A stretch of DNA of 64,000 bases. Origin: Arthrospiribacter ruber (GTDB lineage: Bacteria; Bacteroidota; Bacteroidia; Cytophagales; Cyclobacteriaceae). The stretch lies in NCBI RefSeq assembly GCF_019343195.1, contig NZ_RPHB01000002.1:558001-622000 (forward strand). The letters run 5' to 3'. Position 1 is the stretch's first letter, and the number at the start of each line of letters is the position of its first letter. The translations under genes were made by a program, and so were the position numbers. Below, piece by piece: positions 1-8,000 of this stretch. The notes below the pieces were generated by a model, which made no database searches, was not told the DNA's origin, and worked only from the letters and a program-made list of their open reading frames with translations.

Positions 1-1
1 A

Positions 2-376
2 AACCACCCTGAATGCAATGGAAAAGTGGGTGTGGTAGGGTTCTGTTTTGGCGCCTGGGTGTCCAACATGATGGCCGTAAGACTTCCTGACTTAGGCGCT
101 TCGGCACCCTTTTACGGAGGTCAGGCACCAGTGGAAGATGTCCCTTCCATCAAGGCTCCATTGCAGTTACATTTTGCGGAATTAGATACAAGAGTCAATG
201 CCGGATGGCCGGATTATGAAGCGGCTTTAAAAGAGCATGGCAAAGAATATGAGGCGCATTTTTACCCCGAAGTCAATCATGGCTTTCACAACCACTCTAC
301 CCCAAGGTATGACGAGGAAGCTGCCAACCTGGCCTGGGGAAGGACCATAGATTTTTTTAAAAAGAACCTAAAGTGA
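2..376 (+). CDS. Dienelactone hydrolase family protein, C-terminal part (5' end outside window)
   Basis: Alpha/beta hydrolase of the dienelactone hydrolase family, probably cytoplasmic, cleaving ester or lactone substrates; the true substrate cannot be read from the fragment. The frame is open from base 2, so the gene begins upstream of the window, and a GTG at 26 is internal. The nucleophile elbow GFCFG carries the family Cys in place of Ser. The Asp of ELDTRV and the His of VNHGFHN complete the expected Cys-Asp-His triad in the right order. The C-terminus is intact and ends in a Lys-rich tail. Family assignment is firm; specificity is not. Confidence 0.85.
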   Translation, partial: NHPECNGKVGVVGFCFGAWVSNMMAVRLPDLGASAPFYGGQAPVEDVPSIKAPLQLHFAELDTRVNAGWPDYEAALKEHGKEYEAHFYPEVNHGFHNHSTPRYDEEAANLAWGRTIDFFKKNLK

Positions 377-543
377 AATATGGACCAATAAATAAATGGT
401 TTGAGTAAAATCGATATGTATGGATATTGCTTCTAAAGCGATGTTTAAATCAAGGTTAAAATGCCTTTTGGTGAGAAAACGGAAAATCAAATATCCCAAT
501 ATCAATTTAGTATCTTATAATATCTAAAACCTTTAAAACCTTT

Positions 544-1419
544 CTAGTTTTCCCCTGTAAAAGCATCATATCCATTGACTTTTAGGTATTCAACCAATTT
601 ATCTGGTTGCTTACCATAGGCTGAAAGATCCAATATTTCAATTTTTCTAAAATCAACCGGATGACTTTCGCTTTGAAGAGAAATGTAACCTGAGTCCAAC
701 AGTTTTCCGCCAACTTTGACTTCCGGATCATAGGGGTTTACATTCCCCCCTCCTATTTGCGGTTTTTCATAACTCATCACAGATCTTCCTTCCAAGATGT
801 GATGAACTATAGAATCTCCTAAAACCATAAATTCAGCAGTCACCCACTGATCTCCATGATAAGTCCTGGAATTGGAGTTGATGCAGTGAGGCTCAAATAG
901 TTCTCCATTGATGACCACATGTGTGCCAGGGGTACATAGATTGCTGGTAGTTCTGTCATTTGTGCCATCACCTCCCAATAGCTGACCTTCTACAGAAATC
1001 GGGAAGTCCTGATCTTTAAGCATGGTCTTGGGATCTTGGGAATGCAACATGGCACCGGAATTACGGTATGCCCAACCTTCACCACCGGGAGCCTGTTCTC
1101 CCACAAACCTATACTCTACCCTAAGAACATAATATGAAAATGGATCCTTATAAAAAATATGCCCATACTGTTGATCAAAGGCCTCGTATCCATCATACCT
1201 GACTTTCATCAGCCCCTCTTCTACCCTAAAAGTATTTTTGAAATTTTCCCCCAATTCATGTTTTGAAATTTTGATGATCCAATCGTCCATATCTTCCCCA
1301 TTGAAAAGTTGTTTCCACTCTGGCGCTGTTGTGGTTTCCGCTTTTTCTTGAACTTGCCTCTGGCCGCATGAGGCCAGAAAAAGGATAAATACCAAAAGAT
1401 AGGAATGGGTAATCTTCAT
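544..1419 (-). CDS. DUF1080 (3-keto-disaccharide hydrolase-like) lipoprotein
   Basis: Predicted lipoprotein with a DUF1080 domain, a concanavalin-like beta-sandwich fold found in many Bacteroidota and Planctomycetota sugar-degradation loci. Members have been linked to 3-keto-glycoside hydrolysis, but this copy cannot be assigned a substrate. The N-terminus is a short SPII signal with lipobox LASCGQ. The domain opens with the typical LFNGEDMDDW and runs nearly to the C-terminus (about residues 35-270). Length of 291 residues is normal for a single-domain member. It lies next to a secreted EEP-family enzyme on the same strand and faces a fucosidase, which suggests a role in using extracellular carbohydrate. 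Confidence 0.85.
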   Translation of the reverse strand: MKITHSYLLVFILFLASCGQRQVQEKAETTTAPEWKQLFNGEDMDDWIIKISKHELGENFKNTFRVEEGLMKVRYDGYEAFDQQYGHIFYKDPFSYYVLRVEYRFVGEQAPGGEGWAYRNSGAMLHSQDPKTMLKDQDFPISVEGQLLGGDGTNDRTTSNLCTPGTHVVINGELFEPHCINSNSRTYHGDQWVTAEFMVLGDSIVHHILEGRSVMSYEKPQIGGGNVNPYDPEVKVGGKLLDSGYISLQSESHPVDFRKIEILDLSAYGKQPDKLVEYLKVNGYDAFTGEN

Positions 1420-1501
1420 CGTTAATTTGGGTTTAGGTGTAATTAGTGATTTTTTAGAAAATTTATAAAAGCCTCCAGTCTAAATACTTCATTTCAATAC
1501 T

Positions 1502-2299
1502 TCATGGCATTTTTATCTCCATCACCAAAGGTAAATGGTCTGAGTAATCTACTGGAATAGTTTGCACAGAGACTACTTTTATCCCGCTATTTTTGGGAAC
1601 CCAGAAGTAGTCAATCCTGATTTTGGGATTTTCACTGGCATAGGTGTTCTCGGGATTATCAACCTCCACTGCTGCGTCTTGAAAATATTCCCTCATCAAG
1701 GCATAACCTCCCTCATCCGATTCAAAATTGAAATCTCCAGTGATGATAACAGGGTAATCTAAATCTTTAAAATACTCCAATATGGTTTTCACTTGAGCTG
1801 CTCTATTGATAGGACTTTCGTGGCATAGATGTGTCCCCGCAAAAGCCAATCTATTGCCACCATCAAGATCTACATGTGCTACCGCCATACTTCTGCCTTC
1901 ACCTCCTTCGGGAACCGGCAAACTTACAGACTCAAACTTGGCTTTGTTTTTGGTCAAAACTGCCTCTCCATATCCGCCTTCACTGAAGTCTATTGCCTTG
2001 GCGAAATGACCGTTCATGGAGGTTGTTTCTGCCCATGTCTTGGTCAGGTCCAGTTTTTCACCGGCAAAATTTGCCGTTCTTTGTGTCATACTGTCCACTT
2101 CCTGCAAGGCAAGAAAATCAGGATCTATATCTTTGATTAAACTTGATATCTGTTCAATATTCGGAGAACCAAGCTGATAGGGATTTTCTCCATGATAAAT
2201 ATTGTAAGACATCAATCTGATCAGATTACCTTGGGCAAATAGCATGGGAGAAGCGAATGTAAGGAAACATAGAGTAGCCAAAATGGCTAGTATTTTCAT
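1502..2299 (-). CDS. Secreted endonuclease/exonuclease/phosphatase family protein
   Basis: Member of the EEP superfamily (DNase I / sphingomyelinase / inositol phosphatase fold), metal-dependent phosphodiesterase or phosphatase. A Sec signal peptide ends near residue 23 at an Ala-Gln cut typical of Bacteroidota, so it should act in the periplasm or outside. Visible motifs are the metal-binding LQEVD (Glu), GTHLCHE, GDFNFE (Asp/Asn) and the C-terminal SDHLPLV (Asp-His), all in family order. At 265 residues it is a single-domain protein. Substrate (nucleic acid, phospholipid or sugar phosphate) cannot be told apart from sequence alone. Confidence 0.85.
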   Translation of the reverse strand: MKILAILATLCFLTFASPMLFAQGNLIRLMSYNIYHGENPYQLGSPNIEQISSLIKDIDPDFLALQEVDSMTQRTANFAGEKLDLTKTWAETTSMNGHFAKAIDFSEGGYGEAVLTKNKAKFESVSLPVPEGGEGRSMAVAHVDLDGGNRLAFAGTHLCHESPINRAAQVKTILEYFKDLDYPVIITGDFNFESDEGGYALMREYFQDAAVEVDNPENTYASENPKIRIDYFWVPKNSGIKVVSVQTIPVDYSDHLPLVMEIKMP

Positions 2300-2435
2300 T
2301 TGGCTGTGCTTACAATTCCTAAAACTGATTCAAATGATTTTCAAACTAGGTAAAAATCAATGAAAATGTAACATGTCTGAAAACAAAATCCAGAAATAGG
2401 TTAATTTAATATCAAGTAGTTCATGGCTGAGCACT

Positions 2436-2443
2436 TAGCTTTG
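2436..2443 (+). promoter_or_regulatory. Candidate -7 element for the GH29 gene
   Basis: TAGCTTTG fits the Bacteroidota -7 consensus TAnnTTTG and lies 20 bp before the fucosidase ATG. No convincing TTG-type -33 box is seen at the usual spacing, so this is a weak call. Confidence 0.35.
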
Positions 2444-2463
2444 TTCCAACAAACCCAGAATTT

Positions 2464-4251
2464 ATGAATAAGCTTTTTTCGACATTCCTACTTATTTTAT
2501 TAACAATCCAATTTTCCGGTCAGGCCCAAGAGTCAAGAACAGATTGGTGGTCTGAGGCCAGGTTTGGAATGTTTATCCATTGGGGACTTTACAGTGGCGC
2601 AGAAGGAATCTGGAAAGGTGAAAAGCACCGACATTTCAACAACTATGCAGAATGGATCAAGTACCGAAACAGGATTTCAAATGAGGAATATGGAGAATTG
2701 GCAAAACGCTTCGTTTGGGAGGATATTAATCCAGAAGAATGGGTAATACAGGCTAAAAAAGCCGGGATGCATTATATCACTATTACGGCCAAACATCATG
2801 ATGGCTTCGCTCTTTGGAATACCAAAGTAGGCAACTACAGTTTCAAGAATTATGATCCGGAAAGCAGGGATATCTTGGCAGAGTTGGCCGCTGCATGCAA
2901 AAAACATGACATGAAGTTGGGCTTTTACTATTCCCATTGGGTGGACTGGGAACACCCTTATGGCTGGGACCATAATAGAGAACTGACCCAAGACCTAAGC
3001 GATGAGCAATTTGACGAATACTGGCAGGAAAAAGTCATCCCACAGCTACGGGAATTGCTGACAAATTACGGAGATGTGGCTTTGCTATGGTTTGACATGT
3101 GGCTTGGCCACGAGGAGACTATAGTTCAGGAAAAGCAATTGCGGCAGGTGATCAGTTTGGTCCGGGAATTACAACCCAATTGCCTGATCAATTCCAGATT
3201 GGGTCTTCCGGTAAGTGATCCGGACATTGACTACGAGACTATGGGAGACAATCAGTTGGGAGCTGTATATCAAAAAAATCCTTGGCAGACCCCTGGAACC
3301 ATTGCCCATTCTTGGGGATATCATGCTTTGGAAAATGACTGGAAATCCAGCAATCAATTACTTCAGGCCCTGATCAACAATGTCAGCCTCAATGGTAATT
3401 TTATGCTCAATATTGGACCAAGGGCTGACGGCAGCCTTCCTTATGAATCTGTGTCCAGGTTAGATGATATGGGTAGATGGCTTGAAATCAATGGTGAATC
3501 CATTTACGGTGCAGGAGGATTGGAATTGAGGCCAAAGCAACATGATTGGGGAAAGATTTCCTTTAAAAAAGAGCAAGGAAAAGCGAAAGTTTTTCTTCAC
3601 GTATTCAATTGGCCCTTGGATAAAAACCTAAGAATTACCGGAATTACTTCCAACCCGACAAAGGCCTACCTCTTGGCAGATAAGCTTCAAAAACCTTTAG
3701 ATTTCACCCAATCCGGCCCATTGATTCACATTCATTTACCTTTCAGACAACCTGATCCATTTGTATCTGTAGTGGTGCTGGAGTTTCCGGACAATGTTAA
3801 CCTGGCCAAAGAACTGGCAGCAGAATCCAGCTTTGGAGGGATTGCCCTTCATGCCGGAAATACTTTGGAAGAAAACCTGGAAATCAGCAGACTGGAGGCT
3901 CCAAACAGAATGGTTTCACCGGAACACCTCAATTTGAAAATGGACCAGCAAATCAGCTGGAGAGTCTACATTGCTGAAGCAGGCAATAAAAAATTAAGTA
4001 TTTCATTTGCCAATCCCAGTGGAAAAGAAATAAAGGCCGAGATTCAAGCCATTGATCAAAAGCGGGAAGTCAGTTTAGCCCCCACAGGAAAAGTTGTGGT
4101 AGAGCCCAATCAAAACTATTATACAGAAGAGTTTGTGGATCTATCTTTGGGAGAAATGGAATTCAATGAAGTTGGGTATTATACCATCAAATTCAAGGTT
4201 CTGGATAAAGCTCCAGACCCTGTTCGGTTCAATAGAATTTGGATGGAGTAA
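2464..4251 (+). CDS. GH29 alpha-L-fucosidase, secreted
   Basis: Retaining exo-alpha-L-fucosidase of family GH29, releasing terminal fucose from glycans or algal polysaccharide fragments. A Sec signal peptide covers about residues 1-22. The GH29 barrel follows, with FGMFIHWGLYSG near the N-terminus, TAKHHDGFALW, and LLWFDMW in which Asp211 is the expected nucleophile. The C-terminal third (about 350-595) is a beta-rich part with no clear catalytic motif, plausibly the usual C-terminal sandwich plus an extra module. The total of 595 residues is somewhat longer than minimal bacterial members. Neighbouring secreted enzymes point to glycan breakdown; fucose catabolism genes are not in the window. 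Confidence 0.92.
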   Translation: MNKLFSTFLLILLTIQFSGQAQESRTDWWSEARFGMFIHWGLYSGAEGIWKGEKHRHFNNYAEWIKYRNRISNEEYGELAKRFVWEDINPEEWVIQAKKAGMHYITITAKHHDGFALWNTKVGNYSFKNYDPESRDILAELAAACKKHDMKLGFYYSHWVDWEHPYGWDHNRELTQDLSDEQFDEYWQEKVIPQLRELLTNYGDVALLWFDMWLGHEETIVQEKQLRQVISLVRELQPNCLINSRLGLPVSDPDIDYETMGDNQLGAVYQKNPWQTPGTIAHSWGYHALENDWKSSNQLLQALINNVSLNGNFMLNIGPRADGSLPYESVSRLDDMGRWLEINGESIYGAGGLELRPKQHDWGKISFKKEQGKAKVFLHVFNWPLDKNLRITGITSNPTKAYLLADKLQKPLDFTQSGPLIHIHLPFRQPDPFVSVVVLEFPDNVNLAKELAAESSFGGIALHAGNTLEENLEISRLEAPNRMVSPEHLNLKMDQQISWRVYIAEAGNKKLSISFANPSGKEIKAEIQAIDQKREVSLAPTGKVVVEPNQNYYTEEFVDLSLGEMEFNEVGYYTIKFKVLDKAPDPVRFNRIWME

Positions 4252-4339
4252 AAAAACCCATGCTTCCATCTAGCCATGGAGATGGTTAGCACATATTGAA
4301 TCTTTACACAAGCTTAAAAATCCAAGGTTTCCAATCCAC

Positions 4340-5554
4340 CTACCAATCATAGGTCCCCAAAAGGAAAACTTGCTTGGCTGCATTTATCATATTGGGGATT
4401 GAAGCCCACTCATCTGGAAATCCACGTTGACCACCTCTCTCACCTCCAAGCCCAATAGCCGAAGTTCCCCCGGCAATGGCAATATTCATATTGCTGCTAC
4501 CTGCATTGGACATATTTGGAGTAAATCCGAGGTATTCGCTGACAGCTTTGGCATGAGAAACTAATGGGGTATCCAAAGCATTTGGAATCTGACCACCTGG
4601 AGTGATCTGAAAGGGTTCCATTTCCAATCCTATATTGGTCTCTTTAGAAACATCTTCGAGTATATTCAACACTTTGGTTTCCATTTCGGATAAGGTCTCA
4701 TTATTAAGACTTCTCATGTCCAAAGAAAACCAGGCCGTTTCCGGTTTATGGTTAAAAACTTTACCACTTTCTATGATCGAAACGTTGATCACCGTCCGGT
4801 CCTCTTTGTAATCCATATCAAAAATCCTATCTATGGCCTTTGCCATCCCTTGGTTTACATTGGGCAATCCGCCCCGAAGGGTATGGCCTGCCGGACCTGT
4901 GGCTTTGATTTTGTACCAGTGTATGCCCATTGCACCATAACTGATACTTCTACCATCCCCAAGGATATCCACAAACCCCACACTTTTATCTTTAAATTGA
5001 TTGTAGACATGGTGCATGCCTTTCAGTCCGGTCTCCTCCTGCGCCACTGCTGCAAACACCAAAGTATGGGAAGGAATCTGGCCGGACTTCATAATTGCTT
5101 CCGCTGCCAGTAGCATAGACACAGTAATTGAACTGGTATTGGTGCCGGGCCCCACTACCCTATCGCCTTCAATGACGGGAAGCTTACCTGATTCTTTTTG
5201 ATGCAATGCTACTGTTTCCAAATCATCCAATGTGCTGATAAAAACCAATACCTGATCTGACTTTCCAGGAATGACCCCTATTGCATTGGGCATGTCATCC
5301 ACTTTCACATCAGTTAAACCTATTTCTTTCATATATGTAGCCACTTTTTCGGCTCTTTCCAATTCTTTTCCCGATGGACTGATGATTCCTCCTATTTCTC
5401 TCAGCATCTGTGCGGAACGCTGTTGTTGCTTTTCTAAAAAATCCAAGCCTTCCATTTGACCTGAAGAGATAGAAAGATTTTGGGCTAAAATCACATTGAC
5501 CATACCTAGCCATCCCAAGGTTATCAAAAATGATTTGTAGAAAAGACTGTTCAT
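4340..5554 (-). CDS. Secreted M20-family peptidase-like protein with altered metal ligands
   Basis: M20/M25/M40 metallopeptidase fold. The frame is open up to 5623, but the ATG at 5554 starts a proper signal peptide (hydrophobic core, cut after AQ), so that start is chosen. The Glu-Glu of AQEETGLKG matches the catalytic Glu and metal ligand, and GPAGHTLRGG in the dimerisation domain matches the substrate-binding His. The first metal ligand, normally HxD, reads TLD in VFISTLDDLE, and the bridging Asp segment reads GPGTNTSS, so two of the usual dizinc ligands appear missing. Full length (404 residues) and no frameshift. It may be a non-peptidase or single-metal branch of the family. Confidence 0.8.
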   Translation of the reverse strand: MNSLFYKSFLITLGWLGMVNVILAQNLSISSGQMEGLDFLEKQQQRSAQMLREIGGIISPSGKELERAEKVATYMKEIGLTDVKVDDMPNAIGVIPGKSDQVLVFISTLDDLETVALHQKESGKLPVIEGDRVVGPGTNTSSITVSMLLAAEAIMKSGQIPSHTLVFAAVAQEETGLKGMHHVYNQFKDKSVGFVDILGDGRSISYGAMGIHWYKIKATGPAGHTLRGGLPNVNQGMAKAIDRIFDMDYKEDRTVINVSIIESGKVFNHKPETAWFSLDMRSLNNETLSEMETKVLNILEDVSKETNIGLEMEPFQITPGGQIPNALDTPLVSHAKAVSEYLGFTPNMSNAGSSNMNIAIAGGTSAIGLGGERGGQRGFPDEWASIPNMINAAKQVFLLGTYDW

Positions 5555-5707
5555 AGTTTCCGTTTTTTGGTACAGTATATCAAAAACCTGCTTAACCTGC
5601 CAGATTAACTTTTTGAATGGCATAAAAACTGTTAAATTAAGATTTGGGAATGTCTTTACTCCCTTTTTACTGAACCCAACCTTAACATATAACGAAAAAA
5701 CAAACCC

Positions 5708-6688
5708 ATGAAAAATCTAATAATAATCTTGTTGATCAGTCTTTGTCTGATTTATTTTTCCCAGATCGTCCAAGCCCAGCAACTGCATGTGGATGTACAG
5801 GATAAAGGGATAGCTGTCATGTCAGGGCAAAGATTGCTTCTTTTCTATCAAACCCAAAAAGCCTTTGTTCCGGACGGTGTGGATAATGCCTTTTCAAAAT
5901 CAGGTTTTATACATCCCTTAAACACGCTTTCGGGTGAAACCCTCACCAGAATCCATCCCGAAGACCATTATCACCATTACGGGATTTGGGGACCATGGAC
6001 CAAAACTTCTATTGCAGGGAGATCCGTGGATTTTTGGAATCTCGGAGATCAAAAAGGCAGAGTGGAGTTTGACAGCATATTATCGGTTCAGGAAAATGGG
6101 GATTGGGTGGAGATCAATGTCAGACAGAAGCATCAGGAAATGATGTCGAGTGGTACTTATAGGGTAGCGATGTGGGAAGAATTGCTTATCCGTGTAAAAT
6201 CTCCGGAAAGCAAAAAATATCAGGTAGAGTACATCAGCAAACTTTCTCCTCAAAATCAAAACATTGTGTTGGAAGCTTATCGATATGGAGGAGGGATTGG
6301 ATTTAGAGCGAGAGCCGACTGGGGTGCTGACAACAGTACCATCATTACTTCTAAAGATCTCTTAAGAAATGAGGCTGACGGAAAGGATGCGGAGTGGGTT
6401 TTGATAAAAGGTGCAATCAACTCTTCAGAGGTCAAAGCTGGATTACTATTGATGAGTCATCCTGGCAATTGGACACATCCTGAACCATTAAGGGTTTGGC
6501 CAGAAGATGCTGAGGGAGGTAAGGGAAATGTATTTCTCAATTTCACTCCGACGAGAAATGAAGCCAAGACCTTGGAAGTTGGAAAAACATATACCTTGAG
6601 GTATGGAATAGTTGTTTTTGATGAAGACATGAGCGTGGAAGAGTCAAAGCATCATTTCAATAATTTTAAAAATTCTGAAGCAAAGTAA
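5708..6688 (+). CDS. DUF6807 (PmoA-like) secreted protein
   Basis: Secreted protein of the DUF6807 family (formerly labelled methane oxygenase PmoA), common in Bacteroidota and Planctomycetota glycan loci; the old name does not imply methane oxidation. The signal peptide ends near residue 23 (VQAQQ). The family His-rich patch HPEDHYHHYG is present near residue 80 and GPW follows it. The domain continues to the end with no further known module. Function is unknown; proximity to GH29, DUF1080 and EEP proteins suggests a carbohydrate role. The 222 bp after the gene hold no recognisable gene. Confidence 0.8.
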   Translation: MKNLIIILLISLCLIYFSQIVQAQQLHVDVQDKGIAVMSGQRLLLFYQTQKAFVPDGVDNAFSKSGFIHPLNTLSGETLTRIHPEDHYHHYGIWGPWTKTSIAGRSVDFWNLGDQKGRVEFDSILSVQENGDWVEINVRQKHQEMMSSGTYRVAMWEELLIRVKSPESKKYQVEYISKLSPQNQNIVLEAYRYGGGIGFRARADWGADNSTIITSKDLLRNEADGKDAEWVLIKGAINSSEVKAGLLLMSHPGNWTHPEPLRVWPEDAEGGKGNVFLNFTPTRNEAKTLEVGKTYTLRYGIVVFDEDMSVEESKHHFNNFKNSEAK

Positions 6689-6909
6689 AATGTAAGGTGG
6701 TCTGTAGAGGTGGGCTTTTAGCGAAAACCATTCACTTGAAAATTCAGTCTTTGAGGCAAAAGCCCTGAAGGGGTTGAATGAAAAACTGAACCATAAAAAA
6801 ACCATGTCTCCAGATGACTTACGTCATACTTTTTAAAGGAAAAAAGCTCTTCCTTTACCTCAATTCAAAGATTTTAAACTAATTTAACCTTCACACTAAG
6901 TTGCGATTT

Positions 6910-7989
6910 ATGAAACTCTCCCTATACCTTGGAAGCTACAAAAATGTCAAAGTCTTTATCCACTGGACTTTCTCAATTCTTTTGCTTTGGATCATCATTT
7001 CCAACTGGAGGCAGGGCATACCCGCAGCAGATATAGGTTGGACGATTTTGTTTGTCCTTTTGCTTTTCGTATGCGTCGTATTGCACGAATTTGGCCATGC
7101 CTTGGCTGCACAACGGTATGGCATACAGACCAAAGACATTATTCTGTATCCAATAGGTGGAGTAGCCCGACTGGAAAAAATACCTGAAGATCCCAAACAG
7201 GAATTATGGGTAGCCATAGCAGGTCCACTTGTCAATGTGTTTATTTTTCTGGCCTTATCAGTGGTACTGACTTTTACAGGATTTAATTTGGAAAGTCTTG
7301 AGGAACTGAAAATTAATCCCTCCACCATCCTCATGTACCTGGCTTCAGCCAATTTGATATTGGCAGTGTTCAACCTGATACCGGCCTTCCCTATGGACGG
7401 AGGTAGAATCTTGAGGGCCTTTTTAGCCATCAGACTTCCCAGAGCCAAAGCCACTCAGATAGCTGGCGGAATCGGACAGTTTTTGGCGATTTTCTTTATT
7501 TTCTTCGGGCTGTTCAATAACCCCATCCTGGTTTTGATCGGTATCTTCATCTTCTTGGGGGCATCCGCAGAAGTCAGCCACACCAAGCAGGAGAGCTTCC
7601 TTAAAGGTTACAAAGTAAAAGATGCCATCATGATGAAGTTCCCTATTCTTGCTTTTGATGCGCCCCTTTCCAAAGCAGTGGAAAAACTGCTCAATTCCCA
7701 AGCTACCCATTTTGTAATTGTTAGGGATGATGTAGCTATAGGCACCCTCAGTCGTAATGAAATCATAAAAGGGCTCAAAGAAGGAGAAGAAAGTCTCAGT
7801 ATTGATCAGGTGGCAGACCTATCCCCGCTCAAGTTAGAAACTGAGCAAGATCTTGATGAGGCGTGGAAAATTATGCTTAGCAAAAATGTAAAAGTGGCCT
7901 TTGTAATTGAAAATGGACACTTTTTGGGAATTCTGGACCAGGAAAATATCTCTGAATTTGTAATGGTCAAGTCAGCTTTAAGTAAATAA
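6910..7989 (+). CDS. Site-2 protease family M50 metalloprotease with CBS pair
   Basis: Intramembrane zinc protease of the M50B family fused to two C-terminal CBS domains. The ATG at 6910 is preferred to the upstream TTG at 6901 because the N-terminus then matches the family pattern leading into VFIHWTF. The zinc motif HEFGH covers residues 59-63 and the third ligand is Asp163 in FPMDGGR, both within hydrophobic segments. About six membrane segments occupy residues 10-220. CBS domains at about 225-355 may bind adenine nucleotides and control activity. Only 11 bp separate it from the P-type ATPase, so co-transcription is likely. Its substrate is unknown. Confidence 0.9.
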   Translation: MKLSLYLGSYKNVKVFIHWTFSILLLWIIISNWRQGIPAADIGWTILFVLLLFVCVVLHEFGHALAAQRYGIQTKDIILYPIGGVARLEKIPEDPKQELWVAIAGPLVNVFIFLALSVVLTFTGFNLESLEELKINPSTILMYLASANLILAVFNLIPAFPMDGGRILRAFLAIRLPRAKATQIAGGIGQFLAIFFIFFGLFNNPILVLIGIFIFLGASAEVSHTKQESFLKGYKVKDAIMMKFPILAFDAPLSKAVEKLLNSQATHFVIVRDDVAIGTLSRNEIIKGLKEGEESLSIDQVADLSPLKLETEQDLDEAWKIMLSKNVKVAFVIENGHFLGILDQENISEFVMVKSALSK

Positions 7990-8000
7990 TTTAGCTTTTC

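Noticed and set aside
4264-4285. CCATCT/AGATGG inverted repeat after the fucosidase gene
   Set aside because: Short stem and no T-run, so not a convincing terminator.
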